Shown here in pieces: positions 22,941 to 34,240 of a stretch of DNA of 64,000 nucleotides (position 1 is its first letter; each line of letters begins with the position of its first letter). The DNA is from Saksenaea vasiformis B4078. Taxonomy: Eukaryota > Mucoromycota > Mucoromycetes > Mucorales > Saksenaeaceae. The DNA is taken from positions 62,001 to 126,000 of the forward strand of contig JNDT01001912.1 in assembly GCA_000697055.1 (NCBI GenBank), in the 5' to 3' direction. The position numbers and the translations under genes were made by a program. Under the pieces are notes generated by a model. It saw only the letters and a program-made list of their open reading frames with translations, was not told the DNA's origin and searched no databases.

Positions 22941-24870
22941 TTAGACCCATTGTGAGTGTGTAGGGGGAAGTATGGCGGTATCCGATGTGGAAGGTGGTAG
23001 GACATTCGAGTTGGTCCGGGTAACAGGTAAATGGGCAACATAATCACGCTGCATTCGTTGGTCATACTCGTGTTGCATAATCATCCTGTGTTGCAATGCA
23101 TCGTCCCTTACAGGATAATAACCGAACATCGATGGATGTCTCTGTTCATGAGGATGTGGCGGATCCAATCGGGTGGAAATCGGTGATCGCCCTACATGAT
23201 CAGGGGCTGATCCATGGCGTTGGGTAGGGGACAAAGGATGATGATGAGGAGGAGGAGGAGGTGGTGGTGGAGGTGGAGGTGGATGGGCCGTTGTTGTTAG
23301 TACGGTGGAGGAAGGAGAAGAATCAAAAGCCAACGTCATGTCGGAGGTGGAAGCCATGGGATAGGGTGTGAAAGTACCTGACATGTAGGGTATGGTGGAT
23401 ACGGCATAATTTTGTTGTTGTTGTTGTTGATGTGTCACATAAGGATGAGACATCAAAAATGGAGTAGCATCATTGGACGAAGGATGTTGCAATGTAAGTT
23501 GAGGAGACGACGGCGTTGTCCTTTGCTGTAATGGATGACGCGATTGAAATGGAACAGAAGAGGAGGTGGAAGACGACGAGGAGGTGGGCGAACCAAATGA
23601 AAGAAACGGGCCCATGGTACTAGGAGGTTGAATTGTTTGTTGTGGACTGACATTTTCCATGGTAGGAGAGGAATCCAGATGATGATTATTATTATGATGT
23701 CGTCGACCACCTTGTTGCGAGGCAGAAGATTCAGACGAGGATCTTGAAGGTTGCGAACGTACATAAAGCGTATAGGAAGGGATAGAGACAGTTTGTGTTC
23801 CTTTGGGAGTTTCTCGGGTCATTGATTTCCGTTTCTTTTGCAACGGTTCGTCGGAAGTGTCAGATCGATGCGAGTCGGTCTGAATGTTCTGAATCTGAAA
23901 ATCGACTAAAGACTCAGTGTCTTCAGGAGCTAGACGCGTCAGCTGACAGTATTCGGTCACCATTCTTGTTAATTCGTTATCGACATATCTTGACCAATCT
24001 TCATTTGCAGCTACAAGGGAACATAATCGCGCGGATACCAATAATAATCTTTGTGTACGTTCCAGAACACCACGTTGTCTTATCCTTTTTCGTTCTTCTG
24101 TCAGCCGGTTGTAGAACCGTCGTTCGTTCCACGGGATATCAGGAAACCGTTGTTTCACCGAGTGGCGAATTTCATGCGTTTGCATTCGTCTTTGCGCCAT
24201 TAAAATAATAAAATGGTTCACTTCAGGAGGCCAAGATTGGACCATTTCTTCAGCCGACATCATTTCATGATTGTGTTCAGAGGATTTTGGATTTGCTGAT
24301 TTACGAAATTTCCATTTCCCGTCGGAAGCGTCTTCGGATAAAATGACACGCCATCTACAATCACATCGTTTTGAAGGTCGTTTTCTTTGCGGCGAAGGTT
24401 TAGGATTCCGTTTAGAATCCGGAAGTCCTTCCCGTGAACAATAGACATAAATATGCTACAAGATTGATCCGAACCAAAAAAAAAAAAGAGTTTGAAAATT
24501 TTTTTTCTTTTTTTTTTTTTACAGCTTCTTCTTCTTCTTATTCTTCTTCTTCCTCCCTCTCTTTCCCACCCTTCTTCCTCTCTTTTTCTCTATTTACCTT
24601 GTTTGCACTTGCTTCTTGTTTAATGGTAAAGCCATAATCGGCACAGACGCGACGACAGAATTCAATGCCTTTTTCTTTATCATCAAATGATTGAGATAAT
24701 AAGGTATTAAATAATGGCTGCATCTATTAAAAAAAAGGAATTGACTTTTTGGTATAACTTGTCATCGTCGGATAACTTACGGCTTCACTGCTACCCGGTA
24801 TTATTATTGTTGTTGTTGTTGTAGTAGTCGTAGTAGTAGCAGCTTGATCCCCCTCATTCGAATGCGTCAT
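22941..24870 (-). CDS. FAR1-type (WRKY-GCM1 fold) zinc-finger protein
   Basis: Three exons (24870-24781, 24723-24598, 24455-22941) join in frame to give 576 aa. Exons 2 and 3 rebuild a FAR1-type DNA-binding domain: KEKGIEFCRRVCADYGFTIK, then YVYCSREG, then KRCDCRWRV, DGKWKFRKS and finally SEHNHE, so the Cys, Cys, His and His ligands are all present. This fold derives from Mutator-like transposases and is used by plant FHY3/FAR1 and by many fungal regulators. After it comes a helical segment (QRRMQTHEIRHSVKQRFPDI, about residues 145-230), then a long disordered tail rich in Ser, Pro, Gln and His, including poly-Pro. The exon 1 tail is a poly-Thr run from ACT/ACA codons. No DDE transposase core follows, so a transcription factor is more likely than a transposon. 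Confidence 0.82.
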
Positions 24871-26988
24871 CGTCTTCTTCTTTCAGCAGGAATGAGAAGT
24901 TTGGCAGGTTAACTCGTTACCACCGTGAATGTATAAAGGTACACTCAAGTTGCGCTCAACTTCTTTTCTTTTTTCTTTTTAACCAAAAAAAAAAAAAGAA
25001 AAAAAAGACTCTTCAAAGAGTTCCCTTTTTCACCGTTACGTGTTTTAAAAAAAAGAAAAAGAAAAAAAAGACAAGAAAGAGAGAAAAGAGAAAACGATTT
25101 TTGTAAAGGGAAGAAATAAATAAGAAAAGCGTGTCTCTTTCTCTCTCTTTTACTCTTTTCCTTTTGACGTAAGAAAATAAAAATAAAATAAAAAAAAAGG
25201 GCGGGTAATATAAGTTAACGTCAAATCCAGATATGCAGGACGCAACTAAAAAGTTTATATCCCGTAAACCAGGATAAGGGAGTTCGGATAAAGGAAATAA
25301 AAAAAAAACAGAGAGATAGACAGACTGACAGACACAGAGTTTCTCTCTTTCTCACACACAAGAAAAAAAAAGGAGTGGAGCGATCAAAGGAGACCGTCTA
25401 CAAAGGGAAAGCAAAGCAAGGGGTTGGCTGACCAATGAAAAAGGTTTCAAAGACGAGGAGAAGAGACACCCACAGCCCACACACGTAAAATAGAAACAAG
25501 AGAGAGTAAGAAAAAGAAAAGAAAAAAAAACGTAAAAGAGAAAAAAGAGATTTGATTGGTAACAAAAAAAAAGTTATAAGGAAGAAAAGAGAGAAAGGAG
25601 GAAAAGTGAAAAATGAGCTTAATTACGACGTGTTGACTACGGACAACAAGTTAACTTCCACCACAGATGCTTCATATGAAACATCGCCAATGCTGAAGTA
25701 CCATGTAGATGTTTGTGGTACCTTACGCTGTGTTCTCTCTAAACTGTCTCTCCGACACCCCCTTTTTTTTTTTTTTTTTTTACGTCTGCTTCTTTTTTGC
25801 TTTTTTTACTTTTTACTTTTTATGTTTAGCACGTGTACAAGTTTCACTTAACAGAAATCCCCCTTTCTATCCCACTTTGAAAGAAGTGTTGCGCGGGAAT
25901 GGCTGATATGGAAGGAGGAAAACGTGGCGCATTCAACTATATCTTGACAGTTTCTAAAATGCATCCTTTTTTTCTCATTTAGTAAGGGTCTAAGGGGGGA
26001 GAGAGAGAGGGGAGAGAGAAAGAAAGAGGTTTTTTTTTTCTTGCCTGCATCCTCTTTTTACCCGGCTTTACGTCATATATTCTCTCTCTCTCTCTCTCTA
26101 TGTGTGTGTGTCTCTCTCTCTTTCTGTTTGTCTAATCTATCTGTCTGTCTGCACAGCAAATCTCCCACCTTCCCTCTCTCTCTCTCTCTCTCTCGCACAC
26201 ACACAGACACACATAAAGAGAGAAAGAGAAAAAGAAAGAGAGAGAGAGAGAGAGAGAGAAAAAGTGGGTGTGTGGGTGTGTGTAGGTGCATGTGTGTATG
26301 GGACCCGTAATAGTTGATAGGTGCAGAAAGGAGACTTCTATTTTGCGTCACGTTGGCCTGTGCAGTGAACAAATTTCATCCTCCTACCTTTGTAGATCAG
26401 AATGATATACTTACTAACTTGCATAGTTTATCTTTTCTTTAGTTTTCCCTTTTACTCTTCTTGTATGTTATTATCACAATTCCATTCTCCTGATATGTAT
26501 CATTTTATTTTTATGCATCTGCTTAATACATACGGTTAGTTAAAACCCCCCCATCTCGATCACGCTATACCCTTCTTACTCCTTGAAAGTTGCACTGAAT
26601 TTTATCGGGAAAACAAGCGGCGATTTCCTCATCCCTCGAACTCCGCCGATCCGTGGCCGGGGGCCCCCCCGCGTGGAGTCTGCTTTTTTTTTTTTTTTTC
26701 GATCAGGATCCAAATACAGTTTATGCACAATGATTCAACCTTGACTTCTTTATACTTTTTCGCGCGTAACGCAGCCAAGTTTAAGGTCAAGACTTTTATT
26801 TACATGCAACCCTTCATTATGCTTCTTTTTTTTAAAGAATTCAGACAGATTTGTTTGCTACTAAATCTGTAGATCTAGTGGCTTAGTTAACCCTATTCTT
26901 TCCTTTGCAGCCTTGACGTTGGTGCTGCTGAGAAGTTACGTACCGCAAAAAACCCGCTGTTTTTTATTTTTTTTTTCTTACTGGTTTT
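24871..26988. other. Long low-complexity intergenic stretch
   Basis: This stretch lies upstream of both the FAR1 gene (minus) and CIA1 (plus). It holds A/G-rich sequence (24980-25600), T-rich runs (25760-25830), CT and GA dinucleotide blocks (26078-26265), and a short GC-rich island at about 26615-26680 followed by a T17 run (26683-26699). No coding sequence is supported; open frames in the dinucleotide blocks are repeat artefacts. Confidence 0.5.
26078..26265. repeat. CT then GA dinucleotide blocks
   Basis: A CT-rich block (26078-26195) is followed by a GA-rich block (about 26215-26263), with short CA and GT patches between and after. The two halves are mutually complementary and could form a long hairpin. 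It lies in the shared upstream region between two genes. Confidence 0.8.
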
Positions 26989-27695
26989 ATGCCGCGTTTG
27001 GAACTTGTAGCTACCCTTGAAGGTAACCTTCCTTTTTTTTTTTTGGAATACCTAATTCAAAGGAAAATAAACTGAATATAGGTCATCAGGATCGTGTCTG
27101 GCAGGCAGCATGGCATCCATCCAAAACCATTCTTGCTACCTGTTCTGGTGACAAGTCCGTGCGTTTATGGGCGCCTGCATCACATACCGACTTTTCTCAA
27201 TGGCAATGTATTGACACATTGGACGGTGCTCATAAACGAACCATTCGTAGCGTGGCATGGTCTCCTTCCGGCAATGAAATCGCAACCGCTAGCTTTGATG
27301 CCACCACTGGCATCTGGGAAACCGATCCTCGAGGAAACGATTGGGATTGTGTCGCCACATTGGAAGGGCATGAAAATGAAATTAAATCGGTAGCATGGTC
27401 AAGTGCAGGCTCCCTCCTTGCGACCTGTAGCAGAGACAAAAGCGTGTGGATTTGGGAAGTGGAGGCCGATAACGATTTTGAATGTTTGAGTGTGCTTCAG
27501 GAACACACACAAGATGTTAAAATGGTCGCTTGGCATCCTCAACAAGAAATCTTGGCTTCAGCAAGTTATGATGATACCATTAAGATTTGGAAAGAAGATG
27601 AAGATGATTGGTACTGTGCAGATACACTTGAAGGACATACCTCCACCGTATGGGCATTAGATTTTGATGCCACCGGCGATCAAATAGGTAAAGTA

Positions 27696-27727
<32 letters not shown>

Positions 27728-28245
27728 ATTACTACTATTACTACTTCCCTCCTCCTCCTCTTTTCACAAACCAATGACTTTTCGTATCTTAGTTTCTGCA
27801 TCGGATGATCAGACACTTCGTATTTGGAAAATGTATAAACCCAACAACCCTGAAGGGATTGCCACAGCCAATGGTGAACCTGTATGGAAAACAATTTGCA
27901 CTTTATCCGGTTATCACGAACGATGCATTTATTCTGTATCATGGTCTAAAGTTAATGGCTACATTGCCAGCGCAAGTGGTGACAATGCCATCCGCATTTT
28001 TGCAAAGGTAAAAAAAAAAATGCAGGAGAAAATATGTATGACCTAATGAATCGATGCAGGATGATAAAGTACCACAGGACGCTAATGCACCAACATATAC
28101 ATCGATCGCCAACGTCAATGATGCTCATGGTGTGCATGACATTAATGGTGTTGCATGGTTTCCAACCGAAGCTCACGGTGATTGGCTTGCTTCCGTAGGC
28201 GATGACGGTTTGGTGCGTATATGGCGTCTTGTCTTGGATGATTAA
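26989..28245 (+). CDS. CIA1: Cytosolic Fe-S assembly WD40 protein Cia1
   Basis: This 346-aa WD40 protein matches Cia1/CIAO1, the propeller of the cytosolic iron-sulfur targeting complex that passes clusters to nuclear and cytosolic apoproteins. Exons are 26989-27022, 27082-27687, 27793-28007 and 28060-28245, and the sum keeps frame. The opening MPRLELVATLEGHQDRVW and the regular blades (CSGDKSVRLWAP, SFDATTGIWE, CSRDKSVWIWEV, ASYDDTIKIWKEDEDDW, ASDDQTLRIWK, GDDGLVRIWRL) give seven repeats, the usual Cia1 count and length. Intron 2 (27688-27792) is built partly of ACT repeats, has length 105 and lacks an in-frame stop. The gene converges on the NFKBIL1-like gene, with 66 bp between stops. Confidence 0.93.
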
Positions 28246-28311
28246 AAATAAAAAAAAAATAAACGGTTGGCCCAACAACCTTCCCTCCCCTCCCCTTCAT
28301 TTCGTTTCTGG

Positions 28312-29121
28312 CTATACGTTCAACTCAGTCCACAGATCGTTTAACCATCCAGAGACTTCATTCATTTTTTCTTCCAATCGTTGACGTTCTTTCTCCGTCG
28401 CTTGCACTTTACGGAGTACTTTGGATGCAAACTTATCGGGATGGTATCGTAACTGTTCCTTTCGTACTGCTTTTTTGTTCACCTCTGCGGGTTGAGAGGC
28501 ATCGAGCAAAAAGGTTTTCACTTGTTGCTGTGAAAAGCGACCTTGAAGCACGGGCCATGGTATATCCTTCTGACGCAATGATGTTGCTGTCTCCACAAGG
28601 GCCCACTGTCGTTCGTCCTCCTGCCGAGCCAGTGCCCTTGCCTGCATTTTGTGCAGATGCTCCTGCGCTGCCTTCTTTTGCTCTTCTTCTTTTAATCTCT
28701 TCTCCGTCTCAGCCTTTTCCTGTTGCCGTTTTCGTTTCGCTTCCCGGGCTGCCTCTTTTTCCGCCACTTTTTCTGCATTCCGTTTACGGTACATTTCTCT
28801 TTCAATGTACGAACGGTATTCCTCATCTGTCATACGATCAACCGATGATCGTGCATAAGAATAACTATTATACTGCGAATAAAACGCATCCTGTCCCTCA
28901 TCATCTGCCATGGCTTCAAATAACCGTTCACGCCATTCAGCCTCATCTGTTTTTTGCGCCTGATCAGGCGGCACCCACCCCTCATTATCCTCTTCTTCAT
29001 ATAATCGAGGAGGACTGTAATTTTTTCTTCGTCGTCGTGTTGGCGATGACGAATGTTTTCTTTTTTTCTTCTTTTTCTTCTTTTGATCATCGTCATGGTG
29101 CTTGTACCGCAGTTTAGGCAT
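28312..29121 (-). CDS. NFKBIL1-like J-domain-related protein
   Basis: This intronless 269-aa protein resembles NF-kappa-B inhibitor-like protein 1. It begins MPKLRYKHH, followed by a Lys run and a basic/acidic segment (YEEEDNEGWVPPDQAQ). A long charged helix (about residues 100-180, repeated Arg/Lys/Glu/Ala) leads to the conserved C-terminal module DIPWPVLQGRF, then VRKEQLRYHPDKFASKVL. The HPDKF matches the J-domain-like region of this family. Human NFKBIL1 is linked to RNA splicing complexes. No ankyrin repeats are visible, unlike the animal protein. The start is the first ATG giving the conserved basic opening; an upstream in-frame start would cross a T-rich run. Confidence 0.75.
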   Translation of the reverse strand: MPKLRYKHHDDDQKKKKKKKRKHSSSPTRRRRKNYSPPRLYEEEDNEGWVPPDQAQKTDEAEWRERLFEAMADDEGQDAFYSQYNSYSYARSSVDRMTDEEYRSYIEREMYRKRNAEKVAEKEAAREAKRKRQQEKAETEKRLKEEEQKKAAQEHLHKMQARALARQEDERQWALVETATSLRQKDIPWPVLQGRFSQQQVKTFLLDASQPAEVNKKAVRKEQLRYHPDKFASKVLRKVQATEKERQRLEEKMNEVSGWLNDLWTELNV

Positions 29122-29546
29122 GGAAAGAGGGAAAAACTTTATTTTTTTTTTTTTGGTGACAGGGCATAACATCAAAAAGTGGTTTTTTTTCTTTTTTACT
29201 TTTTCTCCGTTTCCAAATTTGAGTAAATGAAAGACACGTCATGGGCAGTCTATATCGTTAAGGTTTATCAGTATAACCGCGGGTATCATACTTTCATCTT
29301 TCTTTTTTTTTTTTTTTTAGTTCTTGTAGTACAATGGCGTGGTTGCCATGATCCCGCAAGCCCCCCCTCCCCTCCAAATGGCAATGACACACAGTGAAGC
29401 AAAAAAAAAAACATGCAGCATTTGGGTACGCAGTAAGACTGACATCCTATTTTTTTTTTCCGTATTCTTAGCTCATCTGTTGTTGCATTGTGGGGGAGCA
29501 AGTCGCTGGTTTCAAATGCATTGAAGTAATAAAGTAAACAAGAGAA

Positions 29547-29581
<35 letters not shown>

Positions 29582-30077
29582 TAGATAGATAGAGAATTCC
29601 AGGACATCCATGTGGTTTTCATTCCTATCACAAGAAACCCGTTTTTACCTTTTTCTTGTGGAACATGTTACTTTCCTCTTTAAGATAGACTGGGCGACCC
29701 AAAAAAAAAAAAAAAAAAGCCTGTCATTCATAGTCCTGCAAGCCGGTTCAAGGTACATCTATTTTCCGCCCGATTATGCTGAAGATCGCCTTTTTCATAT
29801 CCTTAAACTCGGAGAAATCCTACTGCCTAACCTTTATGTTTCTAACCATTTCCCGCTATGCCACAAATCGGAAACACAAAAAAAAAAGAGGAAAGTAAAG
29901 GACAGAAAAAAACAAACCTTTTTTTTTCTCTTTTTTGCTTTTTGAACTGGAAACCATCCACCATTTCCTTCAAAAGTGACTGCCCTCTCCTTTCTCATCG
30001 AGAACGAACCCGCGCTTTTTTTGGGCAACATTTTACGGAATTTCAATTGTGGACAACAAAGAAGAAAAAAGGGTTGA
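29122..30077. other. Divergent intergenic region
   Basis: This region lies between the NFKBIL1-like gene (minus) and the GSKIP gene (plus). It has T-rich and A-rich homopolymers (29300-29318, 29701-29718) and a GA/GATA run (29551-29595). No coding region is supported. Confidence 0.5.
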
Positions 30078-30642
30078 ATGAGGTTTGCTTCATTGAGTGA
30101 GGAACTTGACGCCATTACACGGGAATACGACTATGGCATTGTACCTGGATCAGCAACTGTATTTGTCAATGACACCATCACTGGTGTAGGTCGTCTGGAT
30201 TTAACATTACTTGAAGGCGTCATGGTCGTTGTCGAACTTTCTGATGAAGGCTACAGGGTATGTTTTTGTTCCAATTTATTTATTGTTTTACTCATTTTCT
30301 TAAAAGGTACTGTCTTGCTCTGCGTTATGCAATATTGAACCTGCTACGACAACTGCACAGAAAATCCAGACACAGCTGAATAGTTACTTTGAAAGTATGG
30401 AAACCCTATTGATGACCATCTCTCCTATGTTCCGTGAAAAATTTCAGCAAGTCTTGTTTGAACGATTACAAAGCGTTCATCGGGAAAGTAGTAACAATAA
30501 CAACAACAACAACAACAACGATAGCCCAACCCCTTCTCCCGCCACACAACCCGCCAGCACCATTTCCTCCACCACTGAAAATTATGCATCTCCCCACACA
30601 CCTACCGATATGTACGAACAACTCCATGAATGGATGCATTAG
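30078..30642 (+). CDS. GSK3-interacting protein (GSKIP) homologue
   Basis: Two exons (30078-30257 and 30307-30642) join in frame to 171 aa. The conserved core is a beta-rich stretch ending LLEGVMVVVELSDEGYR, and after the intron VLSCSALCNIEPATTTAQ. The helical C-terminal part, MTISPMFREKFQQVLFERLQ, matches the GSKIP family's SP-Y/F-R-xxF-xxxL-xxRL block that binds GSK3. Human GSKIP is 139 aa and also anchors PKA. The last 40 residues here are an Asn run and a Ser/Thr/Pro-rich tail, probably disordered. Its predicted partner, a GSK3 kinase, is encoded 14 kb away in this window. The gene converges on the AVT transporter with 117 bp between stops. Confidence 0.78.
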
Positions 30643-30759
30643 AAAATAAAATAAAAAAAACAAAAATAAAACAAAGTTGTAAAATAAAAAATAAAAAAAT
30701 TTTATGAAAAAAAAACCCCCCACATAACATGATTACATTCAAAGAACGTATGATCTAAA

Positions 30760-32824
30760 TTAAATGAAACTCCAGATCGTTCCACTAATTGCCATACCGA
30801 CAGAGAGGAGAAGCACCCACCAGCTGATCACTTTTTCCCACACCGGTATCGTATCAGGGAAAAGACGTAAATGACATAGAATGGGGAATATGGCTGCGAT
30901 CAGAAAAGAGAAGAACGCCCCAAGAAGTGACATGACCTTATCGAATTGAGGTATTGCACACGCCAGCCCCACAATCATCGCACTCACCACTGTGCGACTC
31001 ACCATCTTGATGGTCTCAGCCCGCCAGCGGCCTTTGGCACACCAATGATCGACGGCTGCGTTACCGAAAAGGATAATTTCCCAGCTAATATGGACCGGGT
31101 TCGATGTCAAAGCGTATTTTGCAATAGGTGTTAATGCTACGAGCCACATTGCCATACGGTTCAAAGGTTGATTGTATTCGGGAACAGAAAGAAGGTTTTG
31201 CGTAATCTATGAAATGTTTACCATACACCGTTCTTTTTGTTTTTTCTTTCTTTTTGACTTACTTCTTGCATTGTTTCCGAGCCAAACATAAGATAACCCG
31301 CCACAGCCACCGTTGCATAAACGATTCCCGTGATAAGATAGGTCCAATTCACCATCGATCGATACTGTTTTGGGCATTCCATGTCACGGTAGATCGTGGG
31401 GAAAACACCATGACCAGCAAATCCTGCCATAATTAACCCAAAACTCAGAGGAATACCTGTCCAATTGGAAGGAAAAATCTCTGTAGCCTAAGCCCAAATA
31501 TAATATATATATATATGTAAATAAAATAAACAAGCAAAACAACCCATCTTTTTTGATAAGAAAAAGTTTTTGCTTACCGCGGGCTCCCGTAGACTTCCTG
31601 GTGTATCTGGTTTTGAAAAGCCGTCCACAAGGATGACAATCAGGACACTTACAATACTGAGAATCCCAAGTAAACTGGTATAAGAAAGATGACGCACAGG
31701 TAGAAAAACAGTGGGTGTAAGAATAAGGAACGATATAAAACGAACTGTCATTGCAGGATAACCAGGAAATAATAAATCGATACCATCGCTAAGAAGTACC
31801 ACAAGAGCAACACTATATCAAAAAGTGTTAGTTTTTAAGAGAAACTACTCATTTTCATTCATAGTTTATCTTACCTTCCTGTAATAAGTTCTGTCAAGAA
31901 CAAGATGGACACGCCAATACGACCCTTCATGCCAAAGGCTGCTGCACCCATATCTCCATAGGTATGTGAGTCATGCGATGCATCCAAACATTTAGCAAGC
32001 AATTTCGCCGTATAATTGGTCAGACCCACACAAAAGGCAAAGATCAATGACCCTAGAAACCAACCCGCGCACTATTTTTTTTTTTTTACATGTGTCACTT
32101 TTTTTCTTTGCACTCGGTGATTTCTTACTTTGAAACCCAGAGGAAGCGCTAAAATGCCAATGCCAATCCTAAATCACATAAAATAAGTTTTTTTCAACAC
32201 ACAGAGAAAAGTTATCTGTTATGACTCACAAAACATTCACTGAATTGAAAAGGGATTGCATAAATGTAGATCGTTTTGCCACATGAAGATGCGGGTCAGC
32301 AGCATAGGTATCTGCAACAGTCGCCATGCTGGTATTTGTATACACCTTACTTAAACCATCGTACAATAATGAAGCTTGTTCTTCCGATAAGTCTTGTCCA
32401 TGCCAATCATGCCTTCACGATACAAAAACATGAAGTCAAACGTTTGTCTTTTTATGTTGATAATATAGTAGTTTTTTTTTTACCTTGATCTGGCTTGTGA
32501 CATGACGGAGCGCCCATCATCCGTGTGTGTCTGATAGGAAAACATAAGATCGTCTGCCTCACTGAGTGGGGCATTAGTTACCGGAAAATCATCATAGCTT
32601 GGTACAGCTAGATTTTCAGCCATGTGCATAAGAGAAGCGCGTGAATAGGATCCAACAAAAGATCCAATACGCATGGATAATGAATCCGTGGCTGGAACTC
32701 CATAACTTGTAGGAAGACTTCCGTAATGAGGAGAGGAATGACGGTCATTGTAGTTTGGAATGGTGACAGCTTCGGCAGACTCTGATGAGAAGGGAGTGCC
32801 TGTTCTGTTATTATATTGATCCAT
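30760..32824 (-). CDS. Vacuolar amino acid transporter, AVT1-like
   Basis: This is an amino acid/auxin permease family protein with an acidic, Ser-rich N-terminus of about 180 residues and about ten helices. Exon 1 (32824-32484) has the fungal Avt1-like segment SYSRASLMHMAENLAVPSYD. Exon 2 includes HDWHGQDLSEEQASLLYDGL and leads to the membrane core. The first helix reads IGIGILALPLGFK, the family's entry motif. Later exons give GFGLIMAGFAGHGVFPTIY-like (read near 31460-31390) and the last helices near 30760-31160. AVT1 proteins drive neutral amino acids into the vacuole with proton exchange. At least seven exons are present and some borders are approximate. The limits are the ATG at 32824 and the stop at 30760. 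Confidence 0.88.
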
Positions 32825-33004
32825 TGTAAATTGTATATTAACAAAAAAAAAAGAAGAAAATGGAAACGGGAAGAAAAGAAGGCGGAAAAGCTAGGGTGTG
32901 TTCATCTGACAAGTATATAAAAAGTAGGATGGTGGCTCGCCTGAAACGAGGAGGAGAGAGAGAAAAAAAAACGTAAATGATTATATGAACTGAGTCAAAC
33001 TAAA

Positions 33005-33798
33005 TTATGCCTGGCTTTGTTCGTCTGCAATAGTCCGTAGAGTCGCTACCACTTTTTCCCGAACTGTTTCTAATATCATGATTTTGCATAAGTTTCTTAA
33101 CCTATTCCCCCAAAGAATATGCTTCTTTTTTTACCTAGTTCCTTCACTGCTAATTCATAATCTTGATGTGCTTGTTTGTTCTCTTCTTCTAATGCCTCTA
33201 ATGTTTTGATCTGTTGTAAAAAAGAAACAAAGAAATAAAAAAACGGACGATTATGAGATCATTCATGTCCCACACACACACAAATAGTTTGCTTGTACAA
33301 CGTACCTGGTCTTCCTCGGTATGTTTGATTCCCGGCAGAACTTCAATCAAAGCATCGATCTCCTTGGCCTTTTTAACAAGATCCGCAACTAGCTCCTGCA
33401 TATTGGCTAGCCGGGAAATGATCAGTCTCTTAACTAACGTTCAATGACTTCTTTTTACCTTCAAACACTTCGGGTGCCTCTGCCTGCACTGCGAAACGGT
33501 GAAATGATCAATAAAGATAATAATAACGCGTGAGTACAAAAAAATAATATCGCACGGTCATCCTATTGTGTGTTTGTGTATTTTTTTTTTTTTTTTACTT
33601 TTTTGTTGAGCCACCGGTATGTCTTTGTTCAATTCAGCCATTGCTGATTTCTCGTGGACATAATGAATGCTATTTGTAAACATGCGTGCCATCTATACAA
33701 AGACATGAACATTGCTTTCCTCCATGTTCGCCTGTCTCACTGGCACCAGCAGTACCTACCGCATCGATAGAATCCTGCAATTGTGTCACTCGATCCAT
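33005..33798 (-). CDS. MED21: Mediator complex subunit 21 (MED21/Srb7)
   Basis: Six small exons (33798-33760, 33692-33599, 33488-33459, 33406-33306, 33210-33135, 33069-33005) add to 405 nt and give 134 aa, the usual MED21 length. The protein opens MDRVTQLQDSIDAVARMFTN, the family's start. The middle contains HEKSAMAELNKDIPVAQQKM, and the coiled-coil part contains VADLVKKAKEIDALIEVLPG and then TLEALEEENKQAHQDYELAV. MED21 pairs with MED7 in the Mediator middle module, which bridges activators and RNA polymerase II. Exon 3 is only 30 nt. An ATG-free hydrophobic extension upstream of 33798 is ignored because the family starts at MDR. Confidence 0.93.
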
Positions 33799-34240
33799 GA
33801 CGAATGGTGCTGGGTCAACCAGGGCAACAAGCAGGAAAAAAAACAACGCAAGGCAAAACATTTAACCGTGACACACGGACGCAACTGAGCACCGTCACAC
33901 AATGTTGTGTATGCGTTCTGGCAAAAGTGCGTCATGGACTGAAACGGTTACAGTCCCAGGAACGGATGCTTCCGCCAACTATTTAGTGCACAGTGGGCGA
34001 AAGTTCTAGATGATTCTCTTTACAGCAAGGTTTAGTTCGAGACAATGAAGGAATTCTTTAATCTTGCACTACAGAAACCTTTTTTTTTTTTTACCAACTT
34101 AAAACCGCAATATCGTACTATTCAGTCTACGCCTAGTTTCTCAGTTGCTCTAAAGAAGAAGAAAAAAAAACAAATAGATAGCTTTGCTGAAACATAAGCT
34201 ATCGTTTCTTTTTTTTTATAGGGAGATATTCAAAAAAAAA
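33799..34240. other. Short intergenic region
   Basis: This is the upstream region of MED21 and the downstream region of PDK1. It holds T11-12 runs (34080-34092, 34208-34218) and no supported gene. Confidence 0.5.

Noticed and set aside
26404..26420. ATACTTAC, resembling the 5' end of U1 snRNA
   Set aside because: The following sequence lacks the U1 stems and the Sm site; the match is only eight bases.
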